Assembly: GCF_041296385.1 (NCBI RefSeq)
Contig: NC_091019.1
Location: forward strand, 14,586,531-14,650,530
Length of the DNA: 64,000 nt
Source: Aphelocoma coerulescens
Taxonomy: Eukaryota; Chordata; Aves; Passeriformes; Corvidae
Reading direction: 5' to 3'
Position numbers and translations under genes: made by a program. The notes beneath the pieces were generated by a model. It did no database searches. It saw nothing but the letters and a program-made list of their open reading frames with translations, and was not told the origin of the DNA. Positions 1-64,000 of this stretch are shown here, one piece after another (the stretch's first letter is position 1; every line of letters begins with the position of its first letter).

Positions 1-21
1 ATTGCAAATAGCCCATGCCTT

Positions 22-45
22 AAAAAAAAAAAAAAGAAAAAAAAA
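22..45 (+). repeat. poly(A) run
   Basis: Fourteen A, one G, then nine A. It could be the tail of a retroposed copy lying in sense orientation just before the window, but only 21 bases precede it, so this cannot be judged. Confidence 0.8.
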
Positions 46-446
46 TCTTCTAGTGAATAGACTTCTTTCAGCTTTTCACCTGTGCTTTCTGTGAGCAGAA
101 AGTCAGGTTTGTTTGTTGATTTACTTTATATAAATTATTCCAGTACATTTGTGGATTTTTGATAATCCAGTTGGGTCTTCTGTGCTTGGTTTTTGCTTTA
201 TGCTGTGACAGTGATGGGAAGTTATGGTCCTTACTATGAAACAAACTTGGAAACTACATGTGCAAATGGCAACATTTTACAGTCAATTACATACACAGCT
301 TCCCACCCAACCTATGGATTATCAACCCTCTTGAAATCCTACAACTCCCTAATTCTATTCTGGCTTTTCCATAGCTCTGGATGCTTTGGAAGTTCTCTTA
401 GTGCTCAAAGTGTCAGAATGTCCTGTCAGCTTAGTCAAGATCTACC

Positions 447-671
447 TTACTGCTCTCCAGACAGCCACTTCTCTGGTTTTGTATCTGAGGCTTTAGTTTT
501 TGAAGGGGAGTAATTAGATTTTATCTCCTCATCAGAAACCTTCTTTTCCAGTGGTATTTGAGCCTTGTATTTTTGGTTTTGGTGAACCACTTGAACTTCT
601 GGCTCTGCTTCTGTCCTCTCTTTTTTCTCCCTGTCCATAAATGCAGCTTTTCTCAGTGGCTGTTTCTTCTG
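447..671 (-). other. possible antisense terminal coding exon, unidentified
   Basis: On the minus strand a good splice acceptor (tttccttcctcttctag, at about 672-688) directly precedes a 74-codon open frame ending in TAA at 447-449. The predicted peptide is lysine/glutamate-rich (QKKQPLRKAAFMDREKKE at the start, KPEKWLSGEQ at the end) and hydrophilic throughout. I do not recognise it and found no partner exon. The plus strand here is pyrimidine-rich, which by itself favours long K/E-rich antisense frames, so this may be chance. It lies in an SBF2 intron on the opposite strand. Confidence 0.25.
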
Positions 672-1811
672 CTAGAAGAGGAAGGAAAAGTCATGCTCCT
701 TTGGTTGTTCCCTTCTGCTTTCTCTCTTCAAATGAAATGCTCACTCATTTCCAACTTAAATTTGCTAATGTCAAACTGTCATTTAAATCAGAAATTAAGT
801 GTTTCTCTTTTCTTTATGAAGCCTCGTGCTTCCAGGGCTGAATCTGAATTACATAACTTAGAGTGGGAGCATTCTTGTGACATTTATTTCCAGAAGTCCT
901 TCAGGAGCCTCCCAGGTTATTCATGTTCCCACCATGGAAATCGTCAGCTGTGTAATGGGTTACTGACCTCCATCCAGGTCTGCTGCTGAAGTGCTGGGGC
1001 AGAGCATCTCTGCTACAGCTCAGGGACTTGTTTGGGTTTACTGGGGAGATTTTTTGTTTCAAATACCTGCTGTGCAGCAGCTAAAGCTTACTGCCTTCAT
1101 ACATTTCCTGCCTTTGCTGTCATACAGAGTGAAGATTTACCACACAGAAATGCCCCCCAGCCCATGGGAGTTAGTGGTTAGAGGTAACTAACTGCTTGAA
1201 ATCACTCACTGCTTGAATGCCATGTGGATTTACTCAGAGGAAAGCAAGGGTATTTTGCAATTGCAATGTTGTTTGGGATGTGATACTCAAATGCACTCCT
1301 TTCACTCCCATTTCCTGCCTCCCTCAAGGGAGGTATTTTCTTGTGCTGGAAAGGTAGCTGAAGTTGTAACTCTACTTTAATGTGCAGAGCAGGAACACAG
1401 GAATAGCAGAAGTGTCCTCTTCGATACCCACATGTCACAAGTGTGTTCATACTTAATACGTGCATGCAGACAGTAGATAGCAAAGAAAGCCAGTTAGCAA
1501 TACTGTACATTTTTCTGATTGAAATGGATTTTCTGATTTAAATGGATTTTAAACCTTTTTTTTTTCCCCAGGAGGTTTTTTATTGTATTAATAGAAATGT
1601 ACTTTTAACTGTCTTCAAACCATAACTATTTAACTAAGTCAGTGTAAATGCAAGGGAGACACTGTCATGCTATACATTCAGGGAGACATATCACTGTCCT
1701 CAAATTATATTTCAGACCTCTATTTGATTTTAAATTTATGTATACAAAATGAATAATTTTTGCAGTATGAATCACTTATCTGCATGGCGACAGCTTGTTT
1801 ATTCTATATAA

Positions 1812-53106
<51,295 letters not shown>

Positions 53107-56100
53107 GTAAGTGTCTATTGAAAACCACTGTTGTTTTGTATTTTTTTACACACACACTTTATTAAAATGGAGAAAGTGATGACAGGAGATACATGATGGA
53201 TAGGAAGATTCATTCTAAAATTTATTGATGTCAATGGAAATCATCAAAAAGACTGGTATGGACATTACTCCAGAATGACATTTATTGCTGTTTGGATCAT
53301 TATGATTATGAGACACACACCCAGAACTAAATGCGGGAGTTACAGAATTATCATTGAATTATATTTAGTCACTAAAATAATAGAAAATAGTAATTTCTGA
53401 TGTTACTCTGTAAAAACTATTTATTGCAGTACTACTTTGTTTAATTTGGCATGTTAAACATATACTGGCCAATATAATACAATGGTCACTGTAGTAAAAT
53501 TGGTCAATAAAGTACTTGGCCTAAAGTACAAGTTTTCAGTTTGTGTAGTTGTTAATTTTGGAGAATATTATGAATCAGTTGTTTTAACTACATATTTGTT
53601 TTCAGTTTCTTGTTTTGATTTCTTTTTGGGAGGGAAAGTACACAATGTTTGATAGTGGCAAAATACAATGTGATAGTAAATATGAAAATAAAAATAATGC
53701 AGGTTTTGTAAGTAATTATTTCAGAAGCAGAACTCTTGTAGTATGACTATATTTGTTTCAGTATCCCAATACAGTACTGTTTTCACCAGTTCTGGGTAGC
53801 TCCAGTCCTGCTTTTTAGGGTGTACATACCTGAGGAGATAAGTTCAGAATGTGGACTTGGTTGCAATATTAAATAGGCTTTGTTTAATGTGAATGTTGTT
53901 ATACAACCCAGTTTGGGAAAGAAGTGTTGGTAATTGGTACACTGTGATATTGCAAAACAGCAGTTGCTGTGACAGCTCATCTAGACATTAATAATATAGA
54001 AATTGAAAAATACAACCTTCCACGTTTCAGATTGTTCATGAGGCATTAATGAGTAGCCATAAGTAAAATGCAGAACGTTTCTTGTTTCAGCTGAATGAAA
54101 ACCAAGATTTCTGCAACAAAAAGCTGAGAAATAAGTCAGTCATTTTTAGTTCAAATCATACATTCTAATCAATTTCTGGGGGTTTTTTCAACTAGAAATA
54201 GATTCTGTCATGTTGTTCTTAGAATAAAAAATGTTGAACTTTACCAGTCATAGAAAACAGAATCATCTGTTGAACGCAAGAGCAATTTTGACAAAGTTAG
54301 TTGTGTAGATTTCTTGACTTTTTTATTTAAACTAGTGCTTAACAACATGCAGGGAGCATAAAATGGCAGAGTTTTTTCCTCTTCTAATTATTTGAACTGT
54401 AAAAAAGTTTTATTTAAATGGGTTTTATTTCATAGCTGTACATAATACCCCACAACTGCTTTTGGGAAAGAGTGTAGAGAGTATTTTCATTCTCTTATGT
54501 AAGGTAGCATGGTGAGATGTTAAATTTTCTGATCCCAGCAAACAGACTTCTCCCATCTGTAGTTCCACGTTTATCTTTCTCTGTTCACTCTGTTTTGAGT
54601 CCTTGAGTAGCAGAATTGTTGTTTCACATTTGTTGCTGCCACAAATACTTGATTTGAGGGAAGACCTAATGAGCCGTAGAAATTTCCCTCTTCCTTATTT
54701 TATTCTTACTACTGCATACATTCTACATTTTGAAGAAACTTCTGTTTTCTTTTATTTTCGGGTTTTTAGTTTTTCTTATAAAAATATCCAACAGAGTCCA
54801 CATAGCTCTTCACCTTGTGAGGTACAGGGAGTATTTTGGGGTGTTGTAGCAGTTTGGTTAGATTCCTACCTTGGTAAAGTTTTATCAAGTAGGGGAAAAA
54901 AAAAAGAAGACAGTAAAAAGTGATTTCTAAAAAATCTAGTATCAGGAGTGTTGAAATAAACTTGAAGTTTTGGTTTCACCATCAAGCAGAGCAAAAGTCT
55001 GGATTGAATGTAGAATACATTTAAGTTGCATATGTACACTTATATTTTTTGGTAGGGGTACCAAGATCTCACACCATTTCTCTCACAGAAAGTTCTCTGA
55101 AATCTTTTATTAATAGCCTAGACTATTTAACTCTAAAAATACACTCAGGAAACTGTGAGTCCCTGGATGGAAGAAGCATGATGAGTTTTTTAATGTTCCT
55201 GACCTGAATTAAAAATTAAAGTAACCTGACTGTTAACTTGCAAAAGCCAGCTGTTAGTGCATAATAGAAAAAGAATTTTGTTTTTCCCAGATCTAATCCT
55301 CAGGTTCAGTGATGGTCCCCTTTGGTATGTCCCATTAGATACAATTCTTTGGCAAAAGTACTTATTTTGGTATAAAACTATTCATACTAAACACAAACTG
55401 ACATGCTGTTCAGAACATAAGACTGTTAGACTAACTTTGCAGTGATTAGTTAAAATTCAGATTAACAGTTTAAGGTTCAGTTTGGAATTTGAGTAAAAAA
55501 TTATACTTTTTGGAGGATTTTTCAGCCTGTCCAGAGGTTTTCAAAATTCTGTCATAGACTAGAGTGAATATGTTCTACCTGGCATGAACCTGTGCTTCAA
55601 CATGAAGAATTATGTGACCTCTGCCATATGATTGTGTTGCTGCTTCCCAGGCATGAAGCAGTGCTTGGCAGAGCGCAGTTGTTTTATTGGTGTTTCTGTC
55701 CTCAGAATACCGTGTTTAATGCCAGCAGCATATTAAATCTCCTTTCACCCACCCCTGTGGAGACTGAACAATGTTCTTGGTAACCAGGAATATACAGGAA
55801 TTGTGCATGTGGCAGTGACAGGGGGTTTCATTTGTGTGTGCATTGGTGTAATTGCACAGGCAGTGCTCCAAATCAAGTTATCAGTGACGAAATTTGCAGT
55901 AAATCTGAAAATGTGGTAGAGTTTTACCAGTCTGATATTTTACCATCTATGTTTGCTGTAGCATTTTGATGGGAAATTGTGGTGGGATTTTGTGTCACAG
56001 CATTTCATTGTTAGTATAATTCCTGTTGCTTCAAATGAAGTAGTGAAAAGAAGTTACACAATATCACAGTTCACGTTATGGAAGGACTGTTGTGTACATG

Positions 56101-59100
56101 AAATGTTAGGTTTCATTTTATTTATCTAAGACAAAGCAGAGCGCTAAGGAAACAATTACCTGTTCTTCCTGAACAACTTTACTGTATTTTACTGCACATA
56201 GCACAGCCACCAAGTGTTTGAGGTGTATAAACAATGAGAAAGATGTGGTTTTGTTTGAGTTCAGCAGATGAGCTAAGAAACTGAGCAGTAAGACTACAAC
56301 TTGGAGGTGATGTTGGTAAGATTCTGGAACGGTTATGTCATGCATTAGCCTCGAGGGATTTTTAAATATCTTTGGAAAAACAGCAGAAAATTTGAAGAAA
56401 GGAACAAGCTGGCATGATGTAACCCATCTTGTCTTAATGTCTTTGCTTATTTAAAAGCTAGTCTAGAGTATTTCTACACAGATCCAATTAAAATTACAAG
56501 AAACATCACACTGTGTACAGCGTGCTAGGAGCTCTTGGGATGTCTGGTGAAATTTCAGAATTCTCCCTGAAGTCTGGTGACTGATCTATTGTGAAACTTG
56601 ATCAGGCAGGATTTGATCGCACTCTAAGTCAGAGCTGATGGGATTAAAGTCATAGACAGGAAGTCAGCACTGGTTGCATATTTGTGGCCTGGAGTAATAA
56701 TTGAATTTTTCTAGAAAAAATAGTCCCAATGCTTTTTAAAAATTTTAAATATTGGACACAAGCTGTTAGCAAAATGTGACTCATCAGTGACAGTGGACTT
56801 TGGTGTATACTGTTAATGTCACAAAAACAAACAAATTTTTGCTTCTGGGTTAGAAAAAGGTTTTAGTTTACCATTAGTAATACTGCTGGAATTTTGTTTA
56901 AAATTGAAACAATATAAATAAAATGTATTTATACGTGAAGATAAAAGAATTTTTCCATGTTTTCATGGTACGGGTGACCCATGCGTATTCGGTATGTGGT
57001 CACTTCTTCTGTGCGTGAAGTGGAAATGTAGTGTTCCTTGGTGCTGTGGAAGAGAGCTCTTGTTCTACGTGCGGGAAGACAGGACAAGAGGAAAGGGATG
57101 TATTTTAATCATGTTTTCCTTTTATTAACTCATCAAGGAGGACAATTTGACGATTGCATAACTGGCATTGTCCAACTCACAGGGTTTGGATTCCCTGTTT
57201 CAATTCTGGGCCCCTGCCAAGGTGGCAGGATGTGGTGAACACCACACTGCATTTCTGGGAGGCTCAGAGTGCAGCCAGGCAGGATCAGTGGCAGGCACCA
57301 GTTCCAGCCTGTCCTGGACAACACCACATGGAGCAAAAGCTGGTCCCCACTGCTGCCCCAGGCAGAGGCCACCTCTCCATCTGCCCTTTCTTTGCAGTGA
57401 AGCTGATGTTTGACACTCATCAGACATTCTTTCTTGCATCCCTCAACCACTAAATGTTAGACAAAGTTACGTTCCCCTCTGAACCTGATTGTGCAGGTTG
57501 TACTACCATTTTCTACCTCTCAGGGATCTTTTCCAAAATTTTGTAACTCAAGCTTCATGGTTAAACTGTATATAATCATCTTTGTTTCCATACCTTTCTG
57601 AGTATATTCTACCACATTTGCATAGTCCACAGTAACACACTTGCAAATTTTTTGTTGTTTGGCATTCAGAAGTGTTTGAATAAAGGAAGTGGCATAATAA
57701 AAATACGCTATTCTGAGAGTAAAGTTTTCTCTGTGTAGATATAATGAATGGGCTTCCACATTTATGGACAAACATTTCTTTAAACTGCAGTATCCAGAGC
57801 AGTATTATTTTTCAGAGTCACAGGTGTTTAATTTAAATTTCTGAGTCGGTTGTTTTTAATGGCTTGATGTACACTTGGAGAGTGCTGATCTCTCTTAGGC
57901 AAAAATAACCCAAATGCAGCAAAATGTCTCACAGTTTGGATGTATTACATTCAAATTGACATTTGTCTTTTAGCAAGATGTACTGGAGACTGCTTTATAA
58001 TTTTTATGTGACTAAATTATGTAATTCTTGGGAGGGACAGAGGGAAAAACTGATTTTTTTATTATTATTGTTTTATTTTAATGCTCTAAGCCACAAAATT
58101 TCAAATAAATTTCAGTTGGATGCTGATGCTAATTTTTTGTAGAGCTTGAAATGGAATGAGAGAAATGAGTCTGAAGTTTTACGGGCTGGGGCTGACTGAA
58201 ATCCTTACAGTATGGCATAATTGGGCTGTTCATCTTCATGGCTGCCCATTTTTCATTTGTACTCCATGTTCCTATACCTTTATTGAGAATGGAATAGAAT
58301 TACATAAAATAGAAGACTTTATTCAGTGTTTTTAAAAGAGCAAAATTTGGTGTAAATCATTTAACTTAAAACCTTTGAATATAGTACAGAACATTTATTC
58401 AGGTCATCTTAAGAATTATCCTGGCAGCATTTTTGTGATGAAAAGGATTTTAGTCCAGGGTTTGGTTTTTTTTTTACAATCTTCAAGGTGAATACGAAAA
58501 TCGTAATTTAAGTAAAAAGTTGAATTAGTAATAAAATGTGATACAGAAGTATTTCATGTTAATACACCAATAGAAATAATTCTAATGTTTTCCATAGTGA
58601 GATATATATGCTCTTTCGTATGGCATAATAACATGAAAGTAATTTGAGTGTGTACTCTCCTAGCAGAAATGGATTCAGTAACAGTTATGGCAGATGTTCT
58701 GTGGAAGAAAGTCTTTATTCCTTGAAATGCCTGAATAAATGACCACTCTGCTTCAGAGCCTGTTCGGTGTAGTAGGAGAGATTCCCAGTTACAAGGATAA
58801 GGGCTTTCTCTGAAGATTGCAGGCAGTACTAGAGAAATTCAGAATAGTTTATAATACTTTAATTATTATCATGAACTGCCCTTCCAAGAGAGACCCAATT
58901 CAAGGTTAATTATGTAACAGAAGCTTCATAATTTGAAATGTACTCTCTGTTGTGTAGCAGCAGCTACAAAGTCACAGGGAAGTTACCCAATGAAAGGCCG
59001 ATGTGGAAAATCTGTGATGATGGGTGAAGAGTTGTTTCCATTTTTATGTCTTTATCAGGCAAATTTTACAGTTAGTATCAGCTGGAATCAGTAGAATATT

Positions 59101-60050
59101 GGTCCACTTCTACTGTGGAAAAGTGGGAAAATTTGATACTACCATTGCCTCTGTTACTTTATAACAATATTATTTGTTTATTTTAGAATTTGTGTAAATA
59201 CCAGAGAATTGCATAAAGCTATTGGATGATGCAGTTAATTTAGAAAAGCAAAATTAGTGGGGTTTTTTACAATTAATATGAGTTTTGATTCTTAACTTCA
59301 ATTTCTGCACAACTGTGATTGTCCCAAGTAATTCTCATTATCATCAGCATGCTTTTAGACTCCTGGGAAGCTAGGAAGGTCTTGTTCTGTAATGTGTTAG
59401 CTTTCTACACTGAAATGTTTTCATTCTTGCACCTAGTTAATATACTTCCTTCTAAAACTTTCTGTCCTGCTCTGGTGTGCTCGGGTTAAAATCACTTCTA
59501 CTTTAAAATTCTCCACTCTTGAATTGCTAGCTTTAATTTAGGAAACTCCCATCGTGAAAGACTTCCTTTATTGTCTTGGCAAGGAGTTTTGTCTGCTTCC
59601 ATTAATTTTCTTTTTGTATCTCTATCCTGCCAGTTCTGATACTATCTTAGACTATGGAAATGTTTTTGTGGCTGAAATAGTATTAAGTAACCTTATTTTT
59701 AGTACTAAAACTATTTTTATTTATCCGTTCTCAGAATGCTAATCCCTTTAATATAGAAATACATTAAGTTGCCTGCTTAAAAAGAACATGGCTGTGTCAT
59801 GTAATGGAAAATATGGAAGAAGCTGAAGCACAAAAGAATATTTGCAGCATTATCAAGCGTGTATATGAGCATTATTTGCATTCCTGGAAAATCCAGGAGT
59901 CTTAATTGTGAACCAGAACTGTTGGTGTTGCTTTTGTACAAAAGAACAGAAAAATGAAGATGCTTACCCTCAAGAGCTGACAATATGTATTTGAAATAAG
60001 TAATACTATCTGAAGCCAGGCAGTTTGAAGCATTGGAAGGAAGCTGTGGA

Positions 60051-60108
60051 GTCATCATTATCGTTCGTGATTCATGACAGTCATCATTATTCATAATAGT
60101 CATCATTA
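60051..60108 (+). repeat. irregular direct repeat of gtcatcatta
   Basis: The decamer occurs at 60051, 60080 and 60099, with unequal spacers containing related catga/cata words. It is a decayed simple repeat. Confidence 0.7.
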
Positions 60109-63100
60109 CTGTTGGTGATTATGTCCACCAGAAGGTTAATTAGTGCTGAAGTTTTTATGGACATGACCTAAAAGCAGTTTTATTGACTTTTGAGAGAGGA
60201 TAATGTGGTTACTTGGCAGGTGCTTATGAATATAAGTGGGGTCATGGAAGAGCATTTTTAAGGCAATGGTCAAAGTTCTGTCAATATTTCCAAACACTCC
60301 TCCAGTCAAAACTTTTTTATTACATCCATTAAAAGTTCTTTTCATATAAATATTATAGTTCAGTAAATTATTTTTGTAAAAGCAAACATACTTTTCAAGT
60401 TAAAACAGGAATCTGAGGATTCTTGTAAGCTGTGATCGAGGGGTTTTGCATCGAGTATCCCTTGCAAACACAGGCACCAAAATGTCATCTCTGATCCTTA
60501 AGATTTTAACTTCTGCACTTTGGTTCTGAATGGATACATAATCCGTGCCGGTAGAATACATTTTATGTCTTTGCAGTAGAGAATCTCTGACTTCCAAAAC
60601 TATTTTTAGGTGGTGGAAATTAGGAAAGTATAATACAACAGGTTAGCATATTAGTAGGGGAGACTAACTAGAGAATGTTTTTAACATATCTTTACAAGGA
60701 ATTTAGGAAATTAATTACTGTGGTAACTTTGCTCTGTTGAAGAAGCTGGCTTTCCCAGAATGATAACATCATGGGAAACATGGAAGAGAACTTAGCAATC
60801 TGTAGTTCCAGTCCTTACTGGTTTGTGGGAGGAAGTACTTGGTCAGGAAGAAGAAAAAGGAAATTCCCCCCAACTGAAATAAGATGTAAAGATAAATTTT
60901 GTAGTAAATTTATGTAACTGAGGAACTGACCCAGTATCTTCTAGAATAAGGAGAAAGCTTTCTGTTGCATTTCCACTATTACTGGATCACATCATTTGTA
61001 ACTGATTTCACTTGAGCTTGTTTTCTGGAAATGATATGTAACGCTGGTTTAACAATTTTAATTTAGTTATAGCCCATCTCTTTACATTGTTACTTCTAGG
61101 GGGGATTACAGTGTTACAGAAATTCTGATTCACTCAGAATTTTCACCCTGAAAGAATTTCTGGTGGTTTAATTAAAATTCTCTTAAAGCTTCTGACCTTA
61201 AAGCGAAGGAATGTAAATGAAGTAACTCAGTCTCCCATGCATTTTCCATATGTGCTAAGTTCCACTTTGCCTCCTCATCACTATGTCCTTATCCCACTAG
61301 AATGGAACTTTCTGCATGAAAACACAATTTCCTTCATTGAGTTCTGTTTCATTGTAGCATTATTATCCGTCATGGTTTGAGCAGCATTTTTTTATGTTTC
61401 CACGGGAGGGCAAATGCTTACAGATGGTAAGGGAGAGAAATTGCTGATATATTTGTGTGTATTGCCTGCTTCTGTGTGAATGTCTGTTGATATCCTTGAC
61501 ATCTCATCAACAATTTTAACTGAGTGTGACCAAAGAACTGAGGTGTCACAAATGTTTTTCTTCCTTACACATCCAAGTGATTTAAGCCCATAATTGAAGT
61601 TTCTATCTCCTACTCTTGTTTTCACCCATATCCGTGCGTTTTTTCCATTTGCTTCTTCTATACCCTTCATGACAGTACCTGCAGTTGGAATTCTTGGTGG
61701 GATGCTCTTCTTGGCTTCCTCTGATTCATCACAGCCCTTTCAGTTTGGGAATGCCACATCAGCTCGTTGTCATGAGTCCATAACACTGTGCCAATTAGAA
61801 TTCACAGGGCAGGTATGTGGCTCTCCTCTTCCTCGTGCACTGCACGTGCCAAAACTGCATCTTACCATGTGGCAGAACTGTATCCTTACAGTAACCTGCT
61901 CTGTAAGGCCCTCCCATTCAGCACCTCCACAATCACTTTCTTTGTTGATGAGACTGGATTTTGTTTAATCTGTCAAATGGCCTGGTTCAGAGTGCAGCAA
62001 GTTCAGTTTTCTTGTCCTTACTTTCAGAATTCTTCATAATAAATGCGGTTTCCGATTTTGCCCATCCTCTTTCTTTCACCTGAACCATGTAGTATACGTG
62101 TAATTTGTATTGCCAAGATGAATTCTACTACTCTTATGATTTTATGAATTTGCAATTCATATTCTGTATTGTAGCCATACATCTTTCAGATTTGCTCATC
62201 CTGCTCTTGAGGGTACTTGAGGACTATTGTTTTAATAGTTTCTTCAGTTGAGGAAATGCTGTATGTTGAGAGAACTTCACAAGGATTTTGACCACTGAAG
62301 ACAGAGAAAGCTGCCATAGAAGAAGGAATTAAAGAAGTAATAGATTGAAGTGACAGAAGAACTTAAAAGTAGTTACTTTATTACCCCTGGGGGGTTACTT
62401 AGTTGCTCTCTTTAGCTGGGCTTTAAATGACGTATCAGGTCATCAATAATTCTAAGAACCAGTATTTGAATACAGATAAAAGCCATAAACTTGTGACTTT
62501 ACAGGGTTTGTCTCTGAGCACAGACCTGGGTAACAGCTTTGTTGCTGTGGGTTATTTTTGTGGGTAGAGCCAGTGCCACCATTCCAATGCACTCACAGGT
62601 GCACACTCACTACTGAACCACCTGATCCGAGGGGATTCAGTGACTTTGTAGAGACTTTCAAAATAACCATGTCAAAGGTAGAAGAACTCTTCGGATGGAT
62701 TCAACACCTCAACTGAGAATTTGTGAAATCTGTATCTTAACTAATTGATTTAACCCACTAAAACTTTATTGTGCTGTATAGAGGGAGAAAAATCAAACTG
62801 TTTCTCATCCACTTCTTGGAGTTTAACCTTATTTAGGACTGCAAAGTCCTGGTATGAAAATGTCTTCTCTCTTTTTTTGTGGGATCTGAACATACTTCGT
62901 TTTAGATTATTTTAGTTTCCTTTCTTTCTTTGTATAGCAGAACTATTTAAATCTCTTTTTATCTCTTTGGAGAAAGAAGTGTGTTGTTATGTGTATTATT
63001 TAATGTTACAGGGAATTTTGTATTAGCAAATATCTATCTTGATACATCTTGGTAGAAATCTGAGGTATTCTTTATGGCTTTAAGTAATGTCTAGTAAATT

Positions 63101-63237
63101 ACACATGATCTTCAGGAATCTAGGATTAGAGACCATGAGTAATTAGATGTTTAAGTGACTTTTGCCAGAAAATGTATATAGTAAATAAAGCTCCATCCAG
63201 AATTACATCCCATTTTTGTAAAATTCTAGAATTCTAT

Positions 63238-63250
63238 TGCCCTCTGCTGG
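63238..63250 (-). promoter_or_regulatory. CTCF-core-like site, minus strand
   Basis: The reverse complement, CCAGCAGAGGGCA, matches the CTCF core consensus CCASYAGRKGGCR at every position. It faces the plus-strand match at 41812. This is motif evidence only. Confidence 0.35.
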
Positions 63251-63737
63251 TTTAGTGTACCTGTCTGTGATTTGGTAGCACTGAATTATGAGTGAATTGA
63301 CCTTCTTTTTATTTTTCATAGTGAAATAATAGTAGATAAACAGTGTAATGGACCACTTTACTACTCATTTTATTTTAAAATTGAAGTCAATCTTGAGTCT
63401 GGTTTGATGGCTTTCTGAAGGCAAGGAGAGGTGGTAGATTGTTTTATTTTTTTGTTGGCGAGATATTCAGATTGGAGACAAAGCTCAATTTAGTATTTCC
63501 CGTTTTTTCTCTAAAGCAGTAAAATAGAAATTAACAGAAGCTTTGCAATTCTTCCTTCATGCTTTTATGACCTTTCCCCACATTTGTGTGCACAATATAT
63601 GTGGGTGTAATTTTATACTTTAGACCAAATAGGAAAACCATTCATTGAATTGAATTTTTTGACTTTTGTTATCCACGCAGCACACAGTCAGATCTGGAAA
63701 CATATACATACACAATTACCCTTGTGCATGTAATGGC

Positions 63738-63979
63738 TTTAAAGAGAAAGAGGGTAGATTTAAAACAGATAATAGGAATAAATTGTTTATTGTAGGGGTA
63801 ATGAGCCAAGAGAAGGTTGCCCAGAGAAGCTGTGGATGCCCCAGGTGTTCAAGGCCACGTTGGATGGGGCTCTGAACAGCCTGCTCTAGTGGAAGGTGGC
63901 CCTGCCCATGGCAGGGGTGTTGAAGCTGGATGATCTTCAAGGTGCCTCCCAACACAGGCCATTCAGTGATTCTGTGATG
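63738..63979 (+). mobile_element. CR1 LINE, 5'-truncated, avian type
   Basis: The best preserved CR1 in the window. It includes aaagagggtagatttaaaac, gttgcccagagaagctgtgg, gttcaaggccacgttggatg, ccctgcccatggcaggggtg and a terminal attcagtgattctgtgat that corresponds to the CR1 3' octamer repeats. It is in sense orientation to SBF2 and truncated before the coding part of the element. Confidence 0.92.
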
Positions 63980-64000
63980 TGTTATCTGCAAGTAGTATGT

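Larger units (their letters stand above)
53107..64000 (+). other. SBF2: SBF2 intron after exon L, 5' part (runs off the window)
   Basis: Begins with donor gtaagt. No frame matching the next SBF2 peptide was found, so this intron is at least 10.9 kb. Recognised contents are a G+C-richer patch at 57180-57450, a thrice-repeated gtcatcatta at 60051-60108, a CTCF-like site at 63238-63250 (minus) and a CR1 copy at 63738-63979. Nothing else is recognised. Confidence 0.85.

Noticed and set aside
558..989. 143-codon plus-strand open frame
   Set aside because: The peptide is rich in F, L and C, as expected from a T/C-rich stretch. It has no recognisable motif and overlaps the more plausible minus-strand frame.

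Overview
This window is vertebrate nuclear DNA, almost certainly from a bird. It is AT-rich and intron-dominated, with canonical GT-AG splice sites. It carries CR1 LINE fragments of the avian type (sharpest at 2160-2228 and 63738-63979) and a much more decayed amniote CR1. The species cannot be named from the sequence.

The only gene I can establish is SBF2 (MTMR13, myotubularin-related pseudophosphatase) on the + strand. Twelve consecutive internal coding exons lie between 1839 and 53106. They join in one uninterrupted frame of 1,416 nt (472 codons) corresponding to about residues 172-643 of the roughly 1,850-residue protein, by my recollection of the human sequence. They encode the central and downstream DENN regions and the start of the SBF-specific region. 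The start codon, the N-terminal uDENN part and the GRAM, myotubularin-like, coiled-coil and PH regions lie outside the window. SBF2 is a DENN-type Rab guanine-nucleotide exchange factor that pairs with the active phosphatase MTMR2. Its loss causes Charcot-Marie-Tooth disease 4B2 in people.

Layout: 1-1838 is the end of an upstream intron. Exon A (1839-1944) is followed by a 17 kb intron. Exons B-K (18938-31633) form a compact cluster. A 21.4 kb intron then precedes exon L (53038-53106). The rest (53107-64000) is intron with no further exon found. Introns hold CR1 remnants (2160-2228 minus, about 23400-23463 plus, about 28340-28980 plus, about 44960-45420 minus, 63738-63979 plus), simple repeats and a few G+C-richer islands.

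I see no operon-like system, CRISPR array or convincing RNA gene. The points most worth a second look are a 120-bp direct repeat pair flanking a G+C-rich insert (33711-34446), a possible antisense coding exon (447-671), a cluster of TGACCT/AGGTCA half-sites (7968-8130), and a G+C-rich SBF2 exon (27410-27614) whose protein substitutions cluster in one stretch.
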